DNA from: GCA-2683825 sp965662355
Lineage (GTDB): Bacteria; Planctomycetota; UBA1135; GCA-002686595
Assembly: GCA_965662355.1 (NCBI GenBank)
Contig: CBFIHP010000035.1
Coordinates: 1-37,588, forward strand
Reading direction: 5' to 3'
Length of the DNA: 37,588 bases
Under the pieces are notes generated by a model. That model was not told where the DNA came from and searched no databases. It worked only from the letters and a program-made list of their open reading frames with translations. Position numbers and translations under genes: made by a program. This document shows, in pieces, positions 25,770 through 33,389 of this stretch (position 1 is its first letter; each line of letters begins with the position of its first letter).

Positions 25770-25967
25770 TTAGCGAAAGAGCCGAACCACGACTTGTGGA
25801 TTGTGTCCCTCGTCGACCTCTACAACGACGGACTCGGGCTCTAGAAAGCCCTCTGGATGTCGAGGTGCCAACCGCGACGAGAGAGCGTCGTGTGATGCGG
25901 CGCAGACAACGCGATGCCCATCACGAAGAGCGAGTTCAAGAGTCGACAGCTTTTGTCGGCTATGCAC
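25770..25967 (-). CDS. Small hypothetical protein after the HTTM gene
   Basis: A possible 65-residue protein from a GTG at 25967 that overlaps the HTTM stop by 8 bases, ending at TAA. The text (GHRVVCAASHDALSSRLAPR, then EPESVVVEVDEGHNPQVVV) reads like coding sequence rather than noise. It could instead be the true end of the HTTM protein lost through a frameshift. No family recognised. Confidence 0.35.
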   Translation of the reverse strand: MHSRQKLSTLELALRDGHRVVCAASHDALSSRLAPRHPEGFLEPESVVVEVDEGHNPQVVVRLFR

Positions 25968-26940
25968 GCCGACATAGGATTTTCGGGAGGGACAGGAGGC
26001 GTGCCGTCGTACCCCTCAGCCCGCGGAGGAGACGGATTCCGTCACCTGGTCGGGTGAAAGCAACCAATCCCGCAGCCATGACGTAGTGGAAGAAGAACAG
26101 ATTCATCGAGTAGGCGAGGGAGGCGTGGAACGAAAGTGCGGCGACGAGCGCCACGAGTCGTGTCCTCTCGGTCCACAGTGCGAAGGGCAAGAGGATCTCG
26201 AAGGGAACCAGCGACCAAGAGAGGAGCCTCCCGATGTCCGGAGACTCGAGGAGGAAGCCGGGTAAGGGAAAGAGGCCGAAGAGATCGTCGAGCCGCGAGA
26301 TGTAGTAGAGAGCGTGTCCTTGGAGCCAATCGGAACCCCGAAGCTTGTGTATCCCGCTGACGAAGTACACCAGACACATCTGGACTTGAACCAAGCGTAG
26401 TGCCCAGGCCCTCGAGGTGACGGCTACCGCTTCGCCGGATTCGGATGAGCGTAAGCTCCCGAAGACGCGGAATCCTCTCGACAGGGGCATGAAGCACAGC
26501 AACAGAGCGAACATTCGAAAGAGGCAGTCCTCTCCATCCAGGAGCAGGATATTTCTGTGCTGGAAAGAGACGAGGAGTGCGAAGACCAATACGGCCATGG
26601 TGCGGGGCCGGATGCCGGACAAGAGAGCCACGGAGCACCCCAGGAGGCTCGCGTAGCATGTCCATAGCCATGGGTCCGAGTTCGGCGCCAGCGCCAGGAG
26701 CCAGGCCGAGGTGTCGGGATCGATGACGCTGCGGGATGCCTCGTAGGTAAGGAGCCCTGTCGTGGAATGGAACAGCTCGAGATCCGCGCCGAGTCCGACG
26801 ACATAGGCGATCAGAACCAGGGAGTAGGCGACGCGAAAGCGGTCGCAGGTCGCGGGGACACCGGACTCGAAGAAGAAGCGATTCCAGGCACGGCCGAGAC
26901 CCCGGGGCGACAGAGATGTTCCGGAACCGCTAGCGTTCAT
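25960..26940 (-). CDS. HTTM-domain membrane protein (gamma-carboxylase-like)
   Basis: A 326-residue integral membrane protein with about eight hydrophobic helices. The order and spelling (FRVAYSLVLIAYVVGL, FQHRNILLLDGEDCLFR, VQMCLVYFVSGIHKLRGSDW, ALYYISRLDD, FEILLPFALW, FHASLAYSMNLFFFHYVM) fit the HTTM domain related to the membrane part of vitamin K-dependent gamma-carboxylase. Bacterial members are common but of unknown function, and catalysis has not been shown for most. The start overlaps the end of the upstream gene by 11 bases, so the two are almost surely co-translated. The C-terminus is short for the family; the overlapping frame at 25770-25967 may be related. Confidence 0.85.
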   Translation of the reverse strand: MNASGSGTSLSPRGLGRAWNRFFFESGVPATCDRFRVAYSLVLIAYVVGLGADLELFHSTTGLLTYEASRSVIDPDTSAWLLALAPNSDPWLWTCYASLLGCSVALLSGIRPRTMAVLVFALLVSFQHRNILLLDGEDCLFRMFALLLCFMPLSRGFRVFGSLRSSESGEAVAVTSRAWALRLVQVQMCLVYFVSGIHKLRGSDWLQGHALYYISRLDDLFGLFPLPGFLLESPDIGRLLSWSLVPFEILLPFALWTERTRLVALVAALSFHASLAYSMNLFFFHYVMAAGLVAFTRPGDGIRLLRGLRGTTARLLSLPKILCRRA

Positions 26941-27469
26941 ATGTATGGAACTCGAAGGATGAGAAGTCCTGCAGGTAGGGGACGGCCTTCGGCCAGGGAC
27001 CCTCTGGAGGGGGTGGAATCACCGTCCAGTGACGAATCAGAACCACCTTGGTTACTCGACTCTTCTCCTGCACGCGCTCGGTCCTGTCCGCGAGATAGCG
27101 AGCGAGGTCGGTCCAGGCTCCAGCGTTTTCATCCAGCCGAACCTTGTCGAAGTACTCCATATGTCGGAAGTGACGAAATCGCTGCGCGATCGACATCCGA
27201 TCCCAGCGAGGAGACCTCCAGGTGAGCTCCCTGCCATCCGCGAGGTGAATCTTCGCCGAGACGTAGACGTTCTCCTTGTCGACTTCAGGGGCGAACAGCT
27301 TCCAAGAGGGCTGCCAGGTCCCGGTGATGTCCAGGAGAGGGTCCAGGCCCGCCTTCAGCGCTCGATGAAGCCGAGTGTCAACGGGCAGGGCGTCGATCAA
27401 GAGAGCGACCAGGAAGATCATCAAGAATACGTTGACGAAGAGTCGTCCGCTCCGGTTTGACGTCTGCAT
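26930..27469 (-). CDS. HTTM-partner protein with N-terminal membrane anchor
   Basis: A 179-residue protein. Residues about 9-27 (LFVNVFLMIFLVALLIDAL) are a signal anchor. The rest is soluble, with the recognisable run TGTWQPSWKLFAPEVDKENV, followed by a Trp/Arg-rich beta part (GRELTWRSPRWDRMSIAQRF). Proteins with this W-x-L-F-A-P motif are regularly found directly before bacterial HTTM genes, and that order is kept here with an 11-base overlap. It probably forms a complex with the HTTM protein at the membrane. Function unknown. Only a weak GGAAG is seen upstream. Confidence 0.75.
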   Translation of the reverse strand: MQTSNRSGRLFVNVFLMIFLVALLIDALPVDTRLHRALKAGLDPLLDITGTWQPSWKLFAPEVDKENVYVSAKIHLADGRELTWRSPRWDRMSIAQRFRHFRHMEYFDKVRLDENAGAWTDLARYLADRTERVQEKSRVTKVVLIRHWTVIPPPPEGPWPKAVPYLQDFSSFEFHTYER

Positions 27470-27485
27470 TCTCGATGGACTTCCG

Positions 27486-27683
27486 TCAGGGGGCGTCGGC
27501 CACGGAGGCGACGAGAACCTTGCCCTGGGTACAAAAGTATCCTCGGCGAGTTCTTCGATCCACGATTACGAGAGGTTCGCTTCCATCCCGGACCCTCTCC
27601 CGCTCGTGAAGGCGACAGGAAGGGGTTCCCCGCGGAGGGCGTGGTGCGAGGGTTGCTCTACCTTCCCGGGGAGTCCACGGCAC
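27486..27683 (-). CDS. Possible small protein before the HTTM pair
   Basis: An ATG at 27683 opens 65 codons, ending 16 bases before the HTTM-partner start. The second half (EPLVIVDRRTRRGYFCTQGK, then VLVASVADAP) looks protein-like; the first half is Arg/Pro-rich and less convincing. No family recognised. It may be noise in a 300-base gap that otherwise shows nothing. Confidence 0.25.
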   Translation of the reverse strand: MPWTPREGRATLAPRPPRGTPSCRLHERERVRDGSEPLVIVDRRTRRGYFCTQGKVLVASVADAP

Positions 27684-27770
27684 TACGCTGGATGTGACGG
27701 GGGCGAGGCCGAGGCGTCAGGAAGACTGTGCGCTCTTCCGCGCTTATTCGAAGGAGCGCGGCTCCCCAAG

Positions 27771-29180
27771 TTACCGCATCGACCCGACGGACTGCCTCAA
27801 CTTCAAAAGGCGCTCGGGATCTGCGTCGGGGCGGCTGGACAACTGCTCGAGCGCCCGACGGGCATCCGGCGCGCGCTGGGCGTGTACCAAGCTGAGGACT
27901 TCGCCGAACCAAGCTTCCGTCAGCTCGGGATGCTCACGCTGCAGGGTCCGAAAGCGTTCGAGCGCGTCGTCAAAACGGGCGAGCTTGAGCACCTCGTAGG
28001 CGGCCTTCAGACGCAGGTCCGTCGCCGAATGATCGAGCATGCTCGCCTGGTCCAGGACCTCGATCAGTTGCTCCGGCCTTGCACGGCGCTTCTCCAAGGC
28101 CGCCAGCATGCGCCAACCATCGATGTTCTTGGGACGCGTGGCGATCGCCTCCCGGAGGCTCACGTTCGCAGCCTGCAGTGCACCCGGTTCGATCGACCGC
28201 TCTCGCAGCAAGGCACGAACGTAGTTGATCGTTCCGCCGTAGTGCCCCGGCTCGATCGAGAGCAGCTGCTCGAGGAGAGCCAGCGCGCTTCCCGCATCCC
28301 CCTGCTCCAAACGGCTGACCGCGAGCATGTTCAGGCTGCGCACGTCGGACGGTTCGTACTCGAGCACCGCCTTCAAGACTCGCTCGGCTTCGGCAAAGCG
28401 ACCGGCCTTTACGTCTCGCCCTGCCTTGATGCGCATGGTCGCATAACCCGTTCGCCAGCTCTGCATCTCGCGGCCCCAGGGATCGGAGAATTGTTGCTTC
28501 CTGCCATCGGCACTTTTCTGTGCCTCCTCCGCACCCTCGAGGTCGCCTTGCATACGGCGGGCAATCGCCAGCAGGTGCTGGGCATAGGCTGCATCCTGGC
28601 CCTCGAGCAGTCCCCTTGCTTGGATGGTGGCAACCGCCGCGTCCGCCGCTTTGCGCGCCAGGTGCAAGCGCACCACACCAAAGTGCACGGCGTCGTCGTC
28701 GGGGGTCAGTTCGCCCGCACGCTCGAGCGCCACAGACGCCTCATCGAGCTCACCGAGGTCGAGGCGCCAGACGGCGAGGCGCCACCATGAGGGGGGGTAC
28801 GACTCGTCGGCGCGCGTAGCGAGCGTCATGGTGTCGGCCGCCAACAAGAGGTCCCCGGTCCGCTCCTGCACGCAGGCGAGACGGTGTAGGGTCTTTGCGT
28901 CGCCGGGCTCGAGCGCCAGAGCGCGCTCGTAACAAAGGGCGGCGTCTCCGAAGAGGCCGTTGGCTTCGTAGACCATGCCCATACGCTGCCAAGCGTCGCC
29001 GAAACGGCGCCAGCGTCCCACCCGCTCGAGCTCCTTCGTGATGAGCTGCCGCACCAACGGGTCCAGCGTCTCGAACTCCACCGGTGGAGCCGGAACCGGT
29101 CCCGTATGGCACTGCCGGATGAGACCGATTCCGACCAACGCCACGAGGGAACCCAGGAAGAGAGGAGCGCGTCGTTTCAC
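27771..29180 (-). CDS. TPR-repeat protein paired with the FG-GAP/UnbV lipoprotein
   Basis: A 469-residue protein with an N-terminal signal anchor (APLFLGSLVALVGIGLI). From about residue 55 it consists of tetratricopeptide repeats, e.g. GMVYEANGLFGDAALCYERA, LGELDEASVALERAGELTPD, AGRFAEAERVLKAVLEYEPS and LARFDDALERFRTLQREHPE. TPR solenoids serve as protein-binding scaffolds, probably in the periplasm here. Its GTG start overlaps the TGA of the FG-GAP/UnbV gene (29177-29180), so the two are translationally coupled. This pairing recurs across Planctomycetes and Acidobacteria, although the function of the pair is unknown. Confidence 0.88.
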   Translation of the reverse strand: MKRRAPLFLGSLVALVGIGLIRQCHTGPVPAPPVEFETLDPLVRQLITKELERVGRWRRFGDAWQRMGMVYEANGLFGDAALCYERALALEPGDAKTLHRLACVQERTGDLLLAADTMTLATRADESYPPSWWRLAVWRLDLGELDEASVALERAGELTPDDDAVHFGVVRLHLARKAADAAVATIQARGLLEGQDAAYAQHLLAIARRMQGDLEGAEEAQKSADGRKQQFSDPWGREMQSWRTGYATMRIKAGRDVKAGRFAEAERVLKAVLEYEPSDVRSLNMLAVSRLEQGDAGSALALLEQLLSIEPGHYGGTINYVRALLRERSIEPGALQAANVSLREAIATRPKNIDGWRMLAALEKRRARPEQLIEVLDQASMLDHSATDLRLKAAYEVLKLARFDDALERFRTLQREHPELTEAWFGEVLSLVHAQRAPDARRALEQLSSRPDADPERLLKLRQSVGSMR

Positions 29181-30904
29181 TTCGCCGCCCCTGCCGTAGG
29201 ACGCAGCGTGAACTCCCGGTCGACCACGTCGAACGGACCAAACTCCTGTTCGCCACCTCCGGGCCAGCGCACACGCACACGTCCGACGCGTTCGATTTCA
29301 CCAAGACCAATATGGACGCGCGGGTCGTTGGCCGCGCAATAGCCGTAGGCGGTCTTGACCTCACGCCGTAGCGCGCGATCCCCCACGTCGAGAGCCAGGA
29401 CCGCACCGATCGCGTCACCCCCGTGATCGTCGATGACGCGGAACCGTATCCAATGACCCCCATCCAGGACGGTATTCCTCAACACGTACGCATAGGCGTC
29501 GCGGTTGACGACAACGGCGTCGACACCGCCGTCGTTATCGAGGTCGCCGAAGGCCACCGCACGACTCGTGTGCACGAGCGCTGGATCGACCCCGCCTTCC
29601 GGGGAGACCACTCGATAGCGGAGGTCCGGATGCCCGGAAAAGAGCGTGTTGGGCTCGGCATAAGGGTCTTCGCTGCGCGCGACACGCTCGGAGACCAGAA
29701 CCACGCGTCCGTTGGCTTCGTATAGATCGAGCCAGCCATCGTTGTCGAAGTCGACCCAACCCACGCCAAAGCGGGTGAAGGGACGACTCGCGCTGCCGAG
29801 TCCTACAGCAGCGGTATCGTCGATGAAGTAGTTGCCCTCGTTTCTGAAGAACGAATCCGCCTGAGCCCGCAGGTTGACGACGAGCAAATCGAGGTCGCCG
29901 TCGTCATCGACGTCTTCGGCGAGAGTCCCCATCCCCGCCTTGGGTGTGCCCTGCTGATCCACGGCACACCCGGCCAATAGGGCGATGTCGGTGAACGTAC
30001 CGTCTCCCTCGTTGCGCCACAGGTGGTTCGCCATCTGATCGTTGGCGACGAAGATGTCGACATCGTGGTCCCCGTCGAAATCGCCAGCGACGACACCGAG
30101 CCCGTTGCCGCGGCTCGACGACAGCCCGGACATTGCCGAAACGTCGGTGAACGTACCCTGGCCCTCGTTGCGGAAGAGCGAGTCCGCGAGCGGCGCGGCG
30201 TAGCTATTGGGGCTGCAGTAGTCCGGGCGACCGGCGGCGGTGAAGCAGCCTAATTCGTGCTCGGCGGACCAGAAGACATAGTTACACACGAAGAGGTCGA
30301 GATCGCCGTCCGCGTCCATGTCCAGCATCGCGGCACTGGTGCTCCAGACGGAGTCTCCAACGCCTGCGGCTTCTGTGACGTCCTCGAAGGTCCCGTCACC
30401 GTGATTATGGAACAAGACGTTAGGCCCCACGTTCGTCACGAAGAGGTCGCTGAGTCCGTCGCCGTCGACGTCCCCCGTTGCGACCCCCATGCCGTATCCG
30501 CGGTCAGCCGCAGCGCTGCCGTCCGTGACGTCGGTGAAACGGAACGACCCCTCATTCCGGTAGAGGGCGTTGGCCGGCGACCCGGAGGAAGGTAAGTCCA
30601 ACTCTCCGGATTGAACGAAGTAGAGGTCGAGATCCCCGTCCAGCTCCATGTCCAGGAGGGCGACACCCCCGCCCATGATCTCCGGAAACCGCCGAGCTTC
30701 GGGGCCCCCGTCGGACCTGTGGTGAAAGGAGACTCCGGCGGCCTCGTGTTCCTCTCGAAACCACGCTGTTTGAGCGTGCTTTCGCGGATCTCCACCGCTG
30801 AGGCCGTGCTGCGCGCCACCCAATTCTTCACTCGCGCCTCCGCATGCGGATACCAGGGCAAACGGAAGAGGGAGCGTCAGGAGAGAGGTCCACTTGCTCA
30901 TCAC
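29177..30904 (-). CDS. FG-GAP/VCBS-repeat lipoprotein with C-terminal ASPIC/UnbV domain
   Basis: A 575-residue protein from GTG 30904 (ATG 30901 is the next codon). The lipobox VSAC puts the lipid-modified Cys at 21. Residues about 60-460 are FG-GAP/VCBS repeats with Ca-binding D-x-D-x-D-G-x-x-D-L loops: DMELDGDLDLYF, DVDGDGLSDLFV, DMDADGDLDLFV, DFDGDHDVDIFV, DVDDDGDLDLLV, DFDNDGWLDLYE and DLDNDGGVDAVV, giving a seven-bladed Ca-stabilised propeller. The last 110 residues are an ASPIC/UnbV domain (DAIGAVLALDVGD, GLGEIERVGRVRVRWPGG). It is probably anchored to the outer or cytoplasmic membrane and works with the TPR protein downstream. The start overlaps the stop of the UnbV fragment at 30901-31146. 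Confidence 0.9.
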   Translation of the reverse strand: MMSKWTSLLTLPLPFALVSACGGASEELGGAQHGLSGGDPRKHAQTAWFREEHEAAGVSFHHRSDGGPEARRFPEIMGGGVALLDMELDGDLDLYFVQSGELDLPSSGSPANALYRNEGSFRFTDVTDGSAAADRGYGMGVATGDVDGDGLSDLFVTNVGPNVLFHNHGDGTFEDVTEAAGVGDSVWSTSAAMLDMDADGDLDLFVCNYVFWSAEHELGCFTAAGRPDYCSPNSYAAPLADSLFRNEGQGTFTDVSAMSGLSSSRGNGLGVVAGDFDGDHDVDIFVANDQMANHLWRNEGDGTFTDIALLAGCAVDQQGTPKAGMGTLAEDVDDDGDLDLLVVNLRAQADSFFRNEGNYFIDDTAAVGLGSASRPFTRFGVGWVDFDNDGWLDLYEANGRVVLVSERVARSEDPYAEPNTLFSGHPDLRYRVVSPEGGVDPALVHTSRAVAFGDLDNDGGVDAVVVNRDAYAYVLRNTVLDGGHWIRFRVIDDHGGDAIGAVLALDVGDRALRREVKTAYGYCAANDPRVHIGLGEIERVGRVRVRWPGGGEQEFGPFDVVDREFTLRPTAGAAK

Positions 30905-31146
30905 CGAGCGCCACCTCGAGCGCCGTTTGTGCCGTGGTGAGACGCCCCCCGAGCGTCGGTTACGACCAGCTTGACGCGCACACCCAGACCAGCGCGGTCG
31001 GTCTCGATGCCGTGAAATCGCAGCGTGATCCAGCGGTGTGCGTTGCCGGGGTTCTCGAACCAGCCGTCGTTCCGCAGCCTTACCTCATCCAGCCGCGCGC
31101 GTTTGCCTCCGCGTACGAGCTCAGCCCCGGGACCTTGTGAAGCCAT
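30901..31146 (-). pseudogene. Truncated ASPIC/UnbV-type fragment heading the operon
   Basis: An 81-residue frame with ATG at 31146 and a GGAAGG 9 bases upstream. Its text (GAELVRGGKRARLDEVRLRN, DGWFENPGNAHRWITLRFHG, DRAGLGVRVKLVVTD) is the start of an ASPIC/UnbV module of the CRTAC1-like family. Such modules normally sit at the end of an FG-GAP protein of 500 or more residues. All FG-GAP blades and the end of the module are missing. Upstream sequence turns into repeats B and A at 31195-31287, so the gene seems to have been cut there. It may still be translated, since it ends in a GTGA overlap with the next gene. Confidence 0.65.
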
Positions 31147-31194
31147 ATGTATTTACCTTCCGCTGTAGCAAGAGGCTAAGGATTGGCCGCTCAG

Positions 31195-31222
31195 TATAGG
31201 TGTTCCAAAGGGGTGTTTTTTG
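31195..31222 (-). repeat. Repeat B, diverged partial copy 4
   Basis: TATAGGTGTTCCAAAGGGGT followed by GTTTTTTG matches the inverse of repeat B (TAGGTGCTCCAACGGGGTCT...) with a few changes. The final CCCTCCCCAC of the full repeat is missing. Repeat A begins at the next base. Confidence 0.55.
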
Positions 31223-31287
31223 GGCGTTGGTGCGTGAATCGAAATGGGCCGGTGCACTCCGGTCTCGATCGGGCCCTTAGCCACTGG
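31223..31287 (+). repeat. Repeat A, left half, diverged
   Basis: It starts GGCGTTGGTGCGTGAATC and continues through GGGCCGG and GGTCTCGATCGGGCC, then loses similarity before the internal hairpin; the right inverted repeat is missing. The rest of 31288-31493 shows nothing recognisable. Confidence 0.65.
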
Positions 31288-31493
31288 TATCCGGGTCATC
31301 GATACGCCCAAGCAAGCGTCCAACTGCAGGGTCCGGCAACCGGCGTCCCTGGATGCCCGCGAGATTCGGCGCCTGCTTGCGACAGCCCTTCTCGGATGCC
31401 CACACGTCCAGCGGCAGAGCCGCCGGCCGTCCAGACCGGAACACCCTCGGTGATTCGGCCGGCAATCTGATTCCGGTCCGTTAGGATAGGGGC

Positions 31494-33362
31494 ATGGGCA
31501 TGCTCTCCCTTCTCTTGTGCCACTTCGTGTGGGCTGTCTCTCCGGTTCCGGCGCAAGCGCTAACCCGGCAACGCATCGAGGATCACCAGCGGCCCTTCCT
31601 CGAGCAGACGGATCTCTTTCTGGCGGGCGGGCAGGGGGTGAACACGTACCGCATCCCAGCGCTGGCGGTAACGAATGCGGGCACGATCCTCGCCGTGTGC
31701 GACGCCCGACAGGACAACTCGAGCGACCTGCCGGGGAACATCGACATCGTGTTGCGACGTAGCACCGATCTCGGATCGACCTGGTTTCCGATCATCACGA
31801 TTCAGGACTTGCCCGAAGGACATGGGGCGGGTGACCCCAGTCTGCTCGTCGACCGGGTAACGGGACGGATCTTTTGTTTCTATGCCTACGGGCCGCCGGG
31901 GATCGGATTCTTCAACTCCCAGGCGGGAACGAACGACGTGCACGACCCGAATACGTTGCATGCCCACGTCGTTACGAGCGACGACGACGGGCTGACGTGG
32001 TCGCTTGCAACGGACCTGAACCCACAGATCAAGGACATCAGCTGGCAGGCGCTCTTTGCTTCCTCCGGGCACGGGATCCAGTTGCGCAACGGCCGCTTGC
32101 TACAGCCCTACGCGGTTCGCGACGGTGCGGGCCTCACTTCAGCGCGCAATGCGTACAGCGACGACCTCGGATCGACCTGGCAAATGGGCGGCGTAGCTGG
32201 AACGGACGTCAACGAGAGCAAGTTGATCGAGCTCGACGACGGAACGGTCCTGCAGAACATGCGCCACAATTCCGTGGCCGCACGCTTCCTCGCGCTTTCA
32301 AACGATGGGGGTGTGAGCTTCGGTCCGATGCTGCAGGACCCGAACCTGATCGATCCGCGCGTCAACGCGAGCATCCAACGGCACTCGTCTACGCTCGATG
32401 GTGATTCGGAGAGCATCGTGCTCTTCACGAATCCCGCATCGACCACCTCCCGCCAGGACCTGACGGTCCGGATGAGCGTCGACGAAACCCTCTCGTGGCC
32501 CAAGGCGCGTCGCGTGTACGCCGGTCCCGCAGCCTACTCCAGTCTGACGGTCCTGCCCGATGGCTCGATCGGCCTGCTCTACGAGCGCGGAACCGCGAGT
32601 CCGTACGAGAAGATCACCTTCGCGCGCTTCAACCTGAAGTGGGTCCGGAGAAAGCAACGCTTGATCAGGCCCAACGGAACACCGAACGCCGCACACTCCG
32701 ATCTGTGGGCGTGGTTCGACGCCGCGGATCTGTCCGGCCCAACAGTCAGCCGCTGGGACGACAGGACCGAGGCCGGGCTCCACGACCTCGCGCGCTCGAG
32801 CGACGGCCCGCTCACGTTGCAAGCGAATGGAATCAACGGCAATCCGGCCGTCGACACGACGGGTAACGCCGATGTCTGGGGCGCCGCATCCTCGGTTGGA
32901 GAATTCCAGAGCATCCCCAACGGCTACACCCTCTTCGCCGTCGTGCGCGTGCTTTCTGTGAGCGGCATCGATTACATCTTCGATCGCTCGACGGGCGCCG
33001 GTGGCGTCGGTCTACGCATTACCCCGACGAACTTCGAGGTCCACGCCGGCCGCTCCTTCGGAGGCGCGGCCGTCGACGAGGTGCTCCCCAGCGCCACGCT
33101 CGACTTCGCCAGCCATATCCACACCCTCGTCGTGGACGGCGCCCAGGTGACCCATCTCGTCGACGGCCTGCAAGCGGCCAATGCAACCCTCAACGATGGC
33201 GGACAGCCCTTGATTCAGGGCGGTCTGATCCTCGGCGCCGACTTCGGCACCGGAAACGACGCCGACTGCGTCATCGCCGAGATCCTGGCCTGGAGCCGTG
33301 CCCTCTCCCTACCCGAACGAGCCCAGATCGAGGCCTACCTGGCCTCCAAGTACCAGCTCTGA
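31494..33362 (+). CDS. Secreted exo-alpha-sialidase (GH33-like) with C-terminal LamG-like domain
   Basis: A 622-residue exported protein; the signal is MGMLSLLLCHFVWAVSPVPA. Residues about 35-390 form a sialidase six-bladed propeller. YRIP at 52-55 carries the first Arg of the catalytic triad. Four Asp-box motifs are seen: STDLGSTW (90-97), SDDDGLTW (162-169), SDDLGSTW (222-229) and the weaker SNDGGVSF (269-276). Likely further catalytic residues are the acid near D73 (ARQDN), E241 (NESKL), R258, R326 and the nucleophile Y349 in AAYSSLTVLPDG. It should release terminal sialic acids from glycans outside the cell. Residues about 400-622 are a concanavalin-A/LamG-type domain (WAWFDAADLSG to EAYLASKYQL), probably for carbohydrate binding. 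No sialic acid catabolic gene lies in the window. Confidence 0.9.
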   Translation: MGMLSLLLCHFVWAVSPVPAQALTRQRIEDHQRPFLEQTDLFLAGGQGVNTYRIPALAVTNAGTILAVCDARQDNSSDLPGNIDIVLRRSTDLGSTWFPIITIQDLPEGHGAGDPSLLVDRVTGRIFCFYAYGPPGIGFFNSQAGTNDVHDPNTLHAHVVTSDDDGLTWSLATDLNPQIKDISWQALFASSGHGIQLRNGRLLQPYAVRDGAGLTSARNAYSDDLGSTWQMGGVAGTDVNESKLIELDDGTVLQNMRHNSVAARFLALSNDGGVSFGPMLQDPNLIDPRVNASIQRHSSTLDGDSESIVLFTNPASTTSRQDLTVRMSVDETLSWPKARRVYAGPAAYSSLTVLPDGSIGLLYERGTASPYEKITFARFNLKWVRRKQRLIRPNGTPNAAHSDLWAWFDAADLSGPTVSRWDDRTEAGLHDLARSSDGPLTLQANGINGNPAVDTTGNADVWGAASSVGEFQSIPNGYTLFAVVRVLSVSGIDYIFDRSTGAGGVGLRITPTNFEVHAGRSFGGAAVDEVLPSATLDFASHIHTLVVDGAQVTHLVDGLQAANATLNDGGQPLIQGGLILGADFGTGNDADCVIAEILAWSRALSLPERAQIEAYLASKYQL

Positions 33363-33365
33363 CCG

Positions 33366-33378
33366 GAGCAGCATGCTC
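33366..33378. terminator. Small hairpin between convergent genes
   Basis: GAGCA-GCA-TGCTC lies in the 27-base gap between the sialidase stop and the DUF1552 stop. A 5-bp stem only, no T-run; a weak candidate for a shared terminator. Confidence 0.25.
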
Positions 33379-33389
33379 GACCGCCGAGT

